A stretch of DNA of 20,993 nt from JBNJEM01 sp051745935. Its GTDB lineage: Bacteria > Planctomycetota > Planctomycetia > Pirellulales > Pirellulaceae. Below the pieces are notes generated by a model. It worked only from the letters and a program-made list of their open reading frames with translations, was not told the DNA's origin and made no database searches. Within the stretch, counting starts at the first letter, position 1. Each line of letters begins with the position of its first letter. The position numbers and the translations under genes are program-made. Location of the stretch: assembly GCA_051745935.1 (NCBI GenBank), contig JBNJEM010000058.1:1-20993 (forward strand). Direction: 5' to 3'. Positions 15,854 through 20,993 of the stretch are shown here, piece by piece.

Positions 15854-15904
15854 GAAGATGTTCCGCCCTGTTTCCGATTGCATAAAGTACATACCGGTGT
15901 TGTT

Positions 15905-16216
15905 ATGAAACTCAGTCGTTTATCCGGCAAGCGTATTGCGCTCATTATGCCCGTGAACGAACGCGGAGTCGTGTTGCGTGGCAGGATTGAGTTGCGAAGA
16001 GATCCGCGTCAGGGCGTGATGCTTGAAGTGACCATTACCGGCGACGAAGCGGCGGCGGTCGGGGCGCCGGTGTTTTGGGTCAGCGAGCGGCGTTGGAAGC
16101 GGCAGCTTGCCAGTGGGATGGAGTACGGCTGCGATTATCTGCTCGATCTTCAAGACGGGGAGCGTCCCCGTTTTTTTGGCAAGGTGGGAGAGATAGGGGA
16201 TGGTGTTCAGGCCTAG
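15905..16216 (+). CDS. hypothetical protein, 103 residues
   Basis: I do not recognise the family. The protein opens MKLSRLSGKRIALIMPVNE, continues with alternating short strands (GRIELRRDP, VMLEVTITG) and ends in a polar segment, so a small beta-rich cytoplasmic domain is plausible. It has no signal peptide or membrane helix. ATG at 15905 is preferred because a meaningful sequence begins there; the longer frame from 15725 is mostly repeat-encoded VKGA. There is no strong ribosome binding site. It converges with the proline-rich lipoprotein gene, with a 10-bp hairpin between them. A regulatory domain of PilZ size would fit, but I see no RxxxR/DxSxxG motifs to support it. Confidence 0.6.
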   Translation: MKLSRLSGKRIALIMPVNERGVVLRGRIELRRDPRQGVMLEVTITGDEAAAVGAPVFWVSERRWKRQLASGMEYGCDYLLDLQDGERPRFFGKVGEIGDGVQA

Positions 16217-16226
16217 GCCGCGGGGA

Positions 16227-16253
16227 TCCCGGCGGGATCAAGCCCCGCCGGGA
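16227..16253. terminator. hairpin between convergent genes, possible bidirectional terminator
   Basis: The perfect 10-bp stem TCCCGGCGGG/CCCGCCGGGA with a 7-nt loop starts 11 nt after the stop of the plus-strand gene and lies about 50 nt past the stop of the minus-strand lipoprotein gene. The location fits a shared terminator. Neither side has a T-run, so it might instead only stabilise the RNA ends. Confidence 0.5.
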
Positions 16254-16302
16254 ACGGGTGAAGCGTGCCGGTTGGGGCCCGGCTCGTAGCCATGGCATGG
16301 CG

Positions 16303-17259
16303 CTAATAGCTGATGAATCGGGACAGGCCGACCGCCGGTTGGTCGTCGTGAGAACGGGCGTCATCGTCGCCCCCCTGATCCGTTTCCCGTAAAGCCCGAC
16401 TCACCGTGCGGAACAGGGCCCTGGCCGCTCCCTTGGAGGCGGATGCCTGGGCCACGGGGCCATTAAGGGTGGGCGGGAGCTGATCGGGTGAGGAGGAGAC
16501 GGGTGGCTGGGCCTCGGCGGGTTTGGAGGTGCCGGAGTCGGCCGGGGTTGGCTTTTTGGGTTCGGCCGGTGTCGCCTGGTTGGGCTCGGGTTTCTCGGCG
16601 GCTTTCGGCGGCGCGGTTTTCTTCGGTTCGGCCGCCGCCGGTGCGTTTTCCCGAGGCTCGTCGCGGGTTGGCTTTTTGGCCTCTGTTTGGTCCTTGGGCT
16701 CTACTTGATCCTCCGTCTCGGGGCGTGTTTTCGCGGGTGGCTTCTCGCCCGGTTCGCTGGCCGGCGGGACGTCGGGGACCGCCGACGGACTGACGGAAGG
16801 CGGCGTGGCCTCGGCCGGTTCACCGGGCGTCTCGGTCGGCTGCTCCACCGGGGGTTCCATCATGTCCGGCAGATCGACCGGCGCGCGATCCGGCACGTCG
16901 TTCAGCGTGGGTTGGTCCGGGCCGGTTGATTCTTCCGGGGTCGCTGGCGGGGCTTTGTCCGGCGACTCCGCCGCGCCGGCCGGTTTGGGGACGTCCACTT
17001 TAGGGTCCGGAATCAGGCGAATCGCCTGTTGGCAATCGCCTGGCATGGTCCGCCATATCGTGGGTTCGTAGCCAAAGCACCCCTGCTCCAAGTATTCAAA
17101 AGGTGGGCAGTGTGGCGTGGCTTGGCCACTGCTCTGGCAGCCGGCACAGACCGGAGCGAGCAGGCATGCCGCGACCATTGCCCATGCCGCCTGGCGCGAA
17201 CCCACGCGGGACTCGGTGCGCGCTGCCGCATATCGATCGTATGAGAAATTGTTATTCAC
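16303..17259 (-). CDS. proline-rich secreted lipoprotein, unknown function
   Basis: This 318-residue protein starts with GTG at 17259, chosen because an AAGGGGGG ribosome binding site lies five bases upstream; the frame stays open to 17433 but without such a site. Residues 23-40 are a hydrophobic signal segment ending in CAGC, a lipobox with Cys instead of Leu at -3, so lipid attachment at C41 is likely but not certain. A Cys-containing head with FGYEPTIWRTMP (about residues 62-73) follows; similar aromatic W-R-P motifs occur in planctomycete envelope proteins. Residues about 90-270 are rich in Pro, Glu, Lys and Ala, typical of a flexible spacer spanning the envelope. It lies downstream of the export lipoprotein on the same strand and may share its job in polymer export. 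Confidence 0.75.
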   Translation of the reverse strand: MNNNFSYDRYAAARTESRVGSRQAAWAMVAACLLAPVCAGCQSSGQATPHCPPFEYLEQGCFGYEPTIWRTMPGDCQQAIRLIPDPKVDVPKPAGAAESPDKAPPATPEESTGPDQPTLNDVPDRAPVDLPDMMEPPVEQPTETPGEPAEATPPSVSPSAVPDVPPASEPGEKPPAKTRPETEDQVEPKDQTEAKKPTRDEPRENAPAAAEPKKTAPPKAAEKPEPNQATPAEPKKPTPADSGTSKPAEAQPPVSSSPDQLPPTLNGPVAQASASKGAARALFRTVSRALRETDQGGDDDARSHDDQPAVGLSRFISY

Positions 17260-17633
17260 AATAGCCCCCCTTAGGCCGTTATCGTCTCGCGTGATTTGAC
17301 TCACTCGAGCCCCCTTCTTGCGTGCCGACACAAATGCCGGGCACCCGTCGCGATCATTCTGGATCCCGAGTGTTCGGGACCGTGTTGGCTTTCGAACCGG
17401 GGTGTTTCGTACTCTTAACAGCCGGTAACACACCCTGGTTCTCGCTTCGAAAACTGCTTTGGTGGTAGCAAACCTGGATGGTTTTGTGAGGGCTTCCAGG
17501 TGATCGAAGCCCGCTTTCCGTCGCGCCGCGCTGGCGGCGGCCGCGATTCTGGTTGTTTTCTGTTTCTTGTCCGTGGCACGTGACGGACCGATACCCCTCG
17601 CAGGACGCCGCCCGTCGGCGTTTCACGCGGCCG
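17260..17633. other. long leader between the export protein and the proline-rich lipoprotein
   Basis: These 374 bases contain no gene. They hold the conserved leader element A (17419-17514, minus strand), a small hairpin TCCCGA/TCGGGA near 17365-17380 between it and the gene, and a GTCCGT/ACGGAC stem near 17570-17590. The length argues for regulation at the RNA level. No clear -35/-10 boxes were found. Confidence 0.5.
17419..17514 (-). ncRNA. candidate structured RNA leader, element A
   Basis: Read on the minus strand, it has a first block AAGCCCTCACAAAACCA and a second block GTGTTACCGGCTG separated by exactly 47 nt. Element B at 20149-20250 has the same blocks with three substitutions and the same 47-nt spacing. 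The CAC of block 1 and GTG of block 2 can close a stem; the adjoining pair is A-U here and G-C in element B, a compensatory change. Just upstream, GGGCTTC/GAAGCCC forms a hairpin whose loop ACCTGG can pair with CCAGGT downstream. A competing pairing, GCTTCGA with TCGAAGC (about 17445-17451), would break that hairpin, as a switch would. It lies 160 nt before the lipoprotein start. Confidence 0.45.
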
Positions 17634-18707
17634 CTAGTATCGCCGTGGATTGCCGCCGCCGCTGAGCACGCGGCCGGAGAAGCGAGTCAGGGTGCTTGCG
17701 CCGAGCATGGCGAAGCCCATCACGCGTTCCACCGGCGCCAGGAGTTTTCCGAGGTTATTGTCGAACGCAATCATGTGATCTTCGGCGATAAAGACCCGGT
17801 CACCCGGCATCAGTTGATAGTTGGTGGCCGTGGCGCCCTGCGCGGTGATCGCCCGCCAGTCCACCGGTAGCACTTGAACCTTGGAGTTGTCACTGGTGGG
17901 GCGCGATACCCAAATCTTCTTCGACGACACCGAATCGAGTCCGTTGACGTTGGAAATCGCGTCGAGCACTGTTTCGTTCCCCGTGACCGGGAATGACGAG
18001 ACAATGTCCCCCATGCCGGCTCCCTCGGTGATGACGTAGTACTTCTTGCTGTTGTAAGCGAAGACGTCGACCGCGATTTGCGGTTCCGACAAGTACTGTG
18101 TCAAGTGTTCTTCAATGACCTCTTGGGCTTCCTTGACGGTTTTTCCGACCACGGAGACCTTTCCGTAGGTGCCCAAATTGATATTTCCATCGGGCCCCAC
18201 CAAGTGCTCGCCCGCAATCGGCTGGATGATCGGCAAGGCGGAGACCCGGAAGCTGACGCTCGCCAGTTCCGCCTTCACTTGGCTATACACGGCTTCTTCC
18301 ACCGCCTCGCGGGCCTCTTCAACCGTCAGCCCGGCAATCTCGACCGTGCCGTACGTCGGTCCCAGGTCGATGGTGCCATCGATCCCCACCACGAACTCCG
18401 CCGGGTCCACGTTGAACAACGGGGTTTCGGCCGAGACAAAGACCGCGACCGTGACCACGTCCTGGACATGGATCTCGTAGTCGGGCCCCGGTAGCAATCG
18501 CACCGCCTCGATCGACAGGATGTCGGGTGGCTCGATCCGATATTCCGGTAATGCCGCTTTGTACAACTCTCGTGGCGTGTCGTCCGGTAGGCGGTCGGGG
18601 GCCGACACCACGGGGGCATCATTGTAAAGTACATGGCACCCAACATTGGAGCCAAGGAATAACGCCACCAGCGGGACGATGGCAAGTAGTCGGTAAGTTC
18701 CAGACAT
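17634..18707 (-). CDS. polysaccharide export lipoprotein, Wza/SLBB family
   Basis: This 357-residue protein has a signal segment ending NVGC, giving a probable lipidated C24. Poly_export-type segments follow: YRIEPPDILSI (56-66), a strand-turn-helix unit VVGIDGTIDLG to REAVEEAV (106-140) and a second copy LVGPDGNINLG to AQEVIEEHL (169-202). An SLBB-like domain is at about 220-270 (YYVITEGAG, TVLDAISNVNGL), then the PGDRVFI strand at 301-307. Wza-type proteins form the outer-membrane or periplasmic channel through which the polymer leaves, working with the Wzz/BY-kinase encoded at 10085-12313. ATG at 18707 has only a weak upstream AAGAA. The C-terminal region (about 327-346) is hydrophobic and may insert in the outer membrane. 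The gene is complete. Confidence 0.92.
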   Translation of the reverse strand: MSGTYRLLAIVPLVALFLGSNVGCHVLYNDAPVVSAPDRLPDDTPRELYKAALPEYRIEPPDILSIEAVRLLPGPDYEIHVQDVVTVAVFVSAETPLFNVDPAEFVVGIDGTIDLGPTYGTVEIAGLTVEEAREAVEEAVYSQVKAELASVSFRVSALPIIQPIAGEHLVGPDGNINLGTYGKVSVVGKTVKEAQEVIEEHLTQYLSEPQIAVDVFAYNSKKYYVITEGAGMGDIVSSFPVTGNETVLDAISNVNGLDSVSSKKIWVSRPTSDNSKVQVLPVDWRAITAQGATATNYQLMPGDRVFIAEDHMIAFDNNLGKLLAPVERVMGFAMLGASTLTRFSGRVLSGGGNPRRY

Positions 18708-18888
18708 CGGTTCGTGTTCTTATTGAAAGAGTTGAATCGGCTGGGTGGGTCAAACGCTATCCTACAACAGTGGAAATCATCGGTAACCAAGCAAACTGAA
18801 TCACAGCTTTTTTCCGAACATTTGCCAGGACCCGTACGACAATCACCGAAAAGTAAGTGAAAGATTACCGGTCGCGCAAAGCTGAGGA

Positions 18889-19141
18889 GTAACCGTTCAC
18901 GGGCAAAAGACTGATGTCCGCGGACGTCGCGCGTCCGTTGCACATATTGAGGAAAGGCTTTTCGAGGTGCAAATGCCACGGGCTTGTCCCGTGGTTCGTT
19001 ACGTTGCACGCTATACGACCGCCAGGCGTGGTGTGTCTGGCCGGTTTGTAGCGGCGAACGTGAACCACCACGGGACAAGCCCGTGGCATCCAGGCGGGCC
19101 TTGCGTGTCCAGGTCATGTAGCGGCACCCGTGAACGGCTAC
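18889..19141. mobile_element. 253-bp MITE-like element with 8-bp target duplication
   Basis: The ends are 15-bp inverted repeats with one mismatch: GTAACCGTTCACGGG (18889-18903) and CCCGTGAACGGCTAC (19127-19141). Immediately outside both ends is the same 8-mer GCTGAGGA (18881-18888 and 19142-19149), as expected for a target-site duplication. Inside is a perfect 22-bp inverted repeat starting ATGCCACGGG (18973-18994 and 19068-19089), each arm itself a CCACGGG/CCCGTGG hairpin. No transposase is encoded, so it would be moved in trans by a DDE transposase making 8-bp duplications. A short minus-strand frame across the element is not credible as a gene. Confidence 0.8.
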
Positions 19142-19403
19142 GCTGAGGAAAAACGTTGGGATTGCCCCAGGGGCAGCCCGCCCCGCCCGCTTACAGAATG
19201 GATAGGCAAGAAGGAACACGGACGGAGCCATCGGCACCGTAATTCCTAGCGGTGATGAAACAGCAAGCGAGGGTCGCGAATCAGATCGCGAAATCAAGAA
19301 GTCCGAGTCCGCCCGCGGACGGTTTGCGCCCAAAACATGAACCAGTTCGGATGGATCAGGTGGAACACGGAGGGGCGAAAGCCCCATAGGCGCGTCGAAT
19401 TAT

Positions 19404-19502
19404 ACCGATCGCGGGTGACTTTGCGCGCCGCGAGTCCGACTCACGGGAGGACGGTTCGCGCCGGGCGGCTTTCCACCCGGACGAATCCGACCGCCTGAAA
19501 TG
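19404..19502 (-). repeat. dispersed repeat of about 103 bp, copy 3 (inverted)
   Basis: Its reverse complement aligns along its whole length with the copies at 8838-8942 and 20893-20993. It shares AGCCGCCCGGCGC with the latter and is more diverged in the middle. Confidence 0.7.
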
Positions 19503-19620
19503 CACGCGGAAAGATGAGCTTGCTTCCGCTGGGCCACCGCGAGCGTCATGTGTCTCGGTTCACGTGTCTCGGTTTCCGCCCAAGCAGCGAGCACGCCGGA
19601 GGCACGCGGCGGTCACGCGG

Positions 19621-20106
19621 CTACCGTCCGCGAGGGCGACGGCGAGCCCCTTGCTGGTCACTCCCGTAGTTCTGCATCTGATAGTAGTGCGCGTGCTGCA
19701 TGAACACGCTACCAATGCCGGTTGGCGCCACGCCGCCCTGTCCCGCCGTGCCTTCGGTGCCAGACATGCCCGCGCGCCCCGCCCGCGCTGCCTGGGCCCG
19801 CGCGACGGCAGGATCACCGGTTTGGCCGCGAGTGTTGCTCTGGCCTCTGTTCCGATCAGGTACTCGCGAGGCACTGCTTCGATTCTGACGCAAATAAGGA
19901 GACCATCTCGGATCCGACGATCCGAAGCCGCGATAATCCCCGTAGCCGCTGCGGAATAGGTCGGCGTAATCCGTCGCGGTCGGCCGGCTGATCGATCGAT
20001 TCCGGCTTCGCGAACTTCTTCGCCCGGTTTGGGCGAATGAGTCGTTGGCAATGCTTAGCACGAAACTCGTGACCACTACCCCGATTAATACTCCCATGCG
20101 TGTCAT
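19621..20106 (-). CDS. small secreted Arg/Ser-rich protein, unknown function
   Basis: This 161-residue protein has a clear signal peptide: MTRMGVLIGVVVTSFVLSIA, with a likely cut after the SFA at residues 23-25. The mature part is rich in Arg, Ser, Gly and Gln, with little predicted fold, a tyrosine-rich DYADLFRSGYGDYRGFG segment (about 46-62) and a basic tail RRRPRGR. ATG at 20106 is chosen because GAGGAG lies nine bases upstream and the signal peptide begins at once; a 25-residue extension to 20181 would block it. There is no C-terminal PEP-CTERM-like sorting signal, so it is not an evident exosortase substrate. It sits behind a long leader with element B and a TATAAT box. A role in the envelope or in binding a charged polymer is a guess. 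Confidence 0.7.
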   Translation of the reverse strand: MTRMGVLIGVVVTSFVLSIANDSFAQTGRRSSRSRNRSISRPTATDYADLFRSGYGDYRGFGSSDPRWSPYLRQNRSSASRVPDRNRGQSNTRGQTGDPAVARAQAARAGRAGMSGTEGTAGQGGVAPTGIGSVFMQHAHYYQMQNYGSDQQGARRRPRGR

Positions 20107-20148
20107 TTCGCCAAACTCCTCATGTCGCTTTGAATTCGAGGGATCCAC

Positions 20149-20250
20149 CACCCGGTAACACGATCCGCCTGCCGCTCCCAAATCTCCTGGAATGGCGGGA
20201 AATCCGTGTGGTTTCGTGATGGCTTTTAGTAAACAGGGGTTCCCCCGCTG
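20149..20250 (-). ncRNA. candidate structured RNA leader, element B
   Basis: It is the counterpart of element A. On the minus strand AAGCCATCACGAAACCA is followed after 47 nt by GTGTTACCGGGTG. CACGA and TCGTG can close a 5-bp stem, and inside it CCGCC/GGCGG gives a second stem. The 47-nt interior shares little base identity with A, as expected if shape is conserved. It ends 43 nt before the ATG of the secreted protein, so it could control translation directly. A TATAAT box at 20328-20333 would place it in a transcript leader of roughly 215 nt. Confidence 0.45.
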
Positions 20251-20327
20251 CGTTTCTCGCTCGTCGTGGCATCTGAAGACGCCATATCGACGGTGCTTGG
20301 CTCACGTCAAACCAAGCATCAATCTTT

Positions 20328-20333
20328 ATTATA
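20328..20333 (-). promoter_or_regulatory. -10 box TATAAT for the secreted protein gene
   Basis: The minus strand reads GCGTTATAATAAAG, a perfect sigma-70 -10 hexamer. The -35 hexamer at the right distance (GAGACG) matches TTGACA poorly. Transcription would begin near 20321, and the RNA would start with a TGCTTGG/CCAAGCA hairpin (about 20293-20318) followed by element B. Confidence 0.45.
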
Positions 20334-20672
20334 ACGCGACCAGCACAATCCGTCTCCTGGTTCTTATCGGTATAATCCGACGTGGGACCTGAGGTTCCCC
20401 CGGCGGATTCTTGCGAGCATCCGCCGAGTACCAGAGCATGACGGCGCAGGGCTGGGGAATTGGGGAACCCCTCGGGCCCGGATGGCGGCCTTGGTCATAA
20501 CTTGGTCCGCGCGAGACCGCAGGAGGGGTATTTGTTCACTATACGGCCTCCACTATACGGGCTCCTAAGAAGGGTTCGCCATTTTACCCTAGTGAAGCCC
20601 CAAACCTGGACTTGTCCACGATCCATTCATGCCGACACTGCTAGCACACGACGAACTAACGACCGAAGCCCT

Positions 20673-20748
20673 ATTCGCGGGCAACTTCATTCGCGCGGGC
20701 CCCAAAATCGGCGATGTTCGCACCGCGCGAATGAAGGAGACCACGAAT
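20673..20748. repeat. 77-bp palindromic element, copy R3
   Basis: It has the same perfect 13-bp inner arms (20686-20698, 20723-20735) and right outer arm as R1 and R2. The left outer arm reads ATTCGCGGGC, with further mismatches. A GGTGCGTGGCA motif follows 20 bp downstream. The longer flank shared by R1 and R2 is absent, which helps define the element's own limits. Confidence 0.7.
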
Positions 20749-20892
20749 GTGCCCGTTCAGAGTGCAACGGTGCGTGGCATGGCGCGAATAAGAATTCGAT
20801 GATGAGTGGAGACTTTCTTATCCCATTTCGGACGCCGGCCTTCGGCGTCTGCTGAAAAGCCCCTAACACTTTAGCCATCTGAAGGCATGTTT

Positions 20893-20993
20893 CAGGCGGT
20901 CGGATTCTTCCGGGTGGAAAGCCGCCCGGCGCAAGCCGTCCTCCCGTTGGTCGGACTCGCGGCGGACAAAGTCATGCGCGACCGGTATATTTC
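20893..20993 (+). repeat. dispersed repeat of about 103 bp, copy 2 (cut by window end)
   Basis: It starts TTCAGGCGGTCGGATTC and is the same orientation as the copy at 8838-8942. The stretch from CAAGCCGTCCTCCC to GGACAAAGTCAT is identical in both. It runs to the last base of the window. Confidence 0.7.

Larger units (their letters stand above)
15335..15904. other. intergenic region between the sigma factor and the unknown small gene
   Basis: It holds the sigma-factor terminator (15372-15403) and a 12-bp tandem repeat array (15806-15853). Between them, 15404-15805, nothing recognisable was found. A frame open from 15725 runs through the repeats into the downstream gene but has no ribosome binding site. 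Confidence 0.55.
18708..19620. other. intergenic region with MITE and repeat
   Basis: No gene is supported in these 913 bases. The region must contain the promoter of the export protein gene (about 18710-18880), where I could not settle on boxes. It then holds the MITE-like element (18889-19141), a GGGGC-GAAA-GCCCC hairpin (19372-19385), the inverted copy of the 103-bp repeat (19404-19502) and a TGTCTCGGTT direct repeat at about 19550-19575. Confidence 0.6.
20107..20993. other. leader and repeat region at the window's right end
   Basis: No gene is supported. Positions 20107-20340 are the leader and promoter of the secreted protein. To the right lie an 8-bp-stem hairpin CGGCGGAT/ATCCGCCG (20401-20426), a 14-bp tandem repeat CACTATACGGCCTC (20537-20564, one mismatch), the palindrome R3 (20673-20748), a REP-like motif (20769-20779) and the cut copy of the 103-bp repeat. 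Confidence 0.6.

Noticed and set aside
17419..17514. c-di-GMP-I (GEMM) riboswitch as identity of leaders A and B
   Set aside because: AAGCC and GTTACCGG recall parts of that class, but the GCAAACC and GGGACGCAAAGCC core and its spacing are absent in both copies.
18865..19089. 74-codon minus-strand frame inside the MITE-like element
   Set aside because: It overlaps the hairpins and one terminal repeat, has no ribosome binding site and is far too short for a transposase.
19621..19660. PEP-CTERM sorting signal on the secreted protein
   Set aside because: The C-terminus is basic and polar with no PEP-like motif and no membrane helix.

Overview
The window looks like a piece of a GC-rich planctomycete chromosome. 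This is an inference from gene content: an exosortase with a separate EpsI partner, an envelope-polysaccharide export set, a divergent ECF-type sigma factor, and long gene-poor stretches filled with short palindromic repeats. No rRNA or tRNA gene and no CRISPR array was seen.

Left third (1-6200): a repeat field with few genes. It holds three small two-gene modules of toxin-antitoxin type, all on the minus strand: DUF4258/DUF2283 (1159-1628), a PIN-domain toxin with its antitoxin (3733-4424), and HEPN with a truncated nucleotidyltransferase (5508-6192). A 74-residue DUF4351-like remnant lies at 2191-2415. Around them are REP-like hairpins of at least three families, a 290-bp duplicated block, a 77-bp palindrome, and low-complexity stem-loops whose two arms have changed together.

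Middle and right (6373-18707): an exosortase/exopolysaccharide locus, almost all on the minus strand. In transcription order it holds a Wza-type export lipoprotein (17634-18707), a proline-rich lipoprotein (16303-17259), exosortase (12460-13344), a Wzz/BY-kinase chain-length regulator (10085-12313), EpsI (8989-9642) and a membrane-bound CapD/FlaA1-type NDP-sugar dehydratase (6373-8394). Two plus-strand genes interrupt it: an ECF-like sigma factor (14651-15334, with a good terminator) and an unknown 103-residue protein (15905-16216). Together the genes would make and modify a nucleotide sugar, control chain length, export the polymer, and process exported proteins by exosortase. No PEP-CTERM-type substrate is encoded here.

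Right end (18708-20993): a 253-bp MITE-like element with terminal inverted repeats and an exact 8-bp target duplication, a small secreted Arg/Ser-rich protein, and more dispersed repeats.

The least expected signal is a pair of similar leader elements. Both lie on the minus strand, one upstream of the proline-rich lipoprotein (17419-17514) and one upstream of the secreted protein (20149-20250). They share two conserved blocks at exactly the same 47-nt spacing, with one compensatory base change in the predicted closing stem. This may be an undescribed structured RNA regulating envelope proteins.
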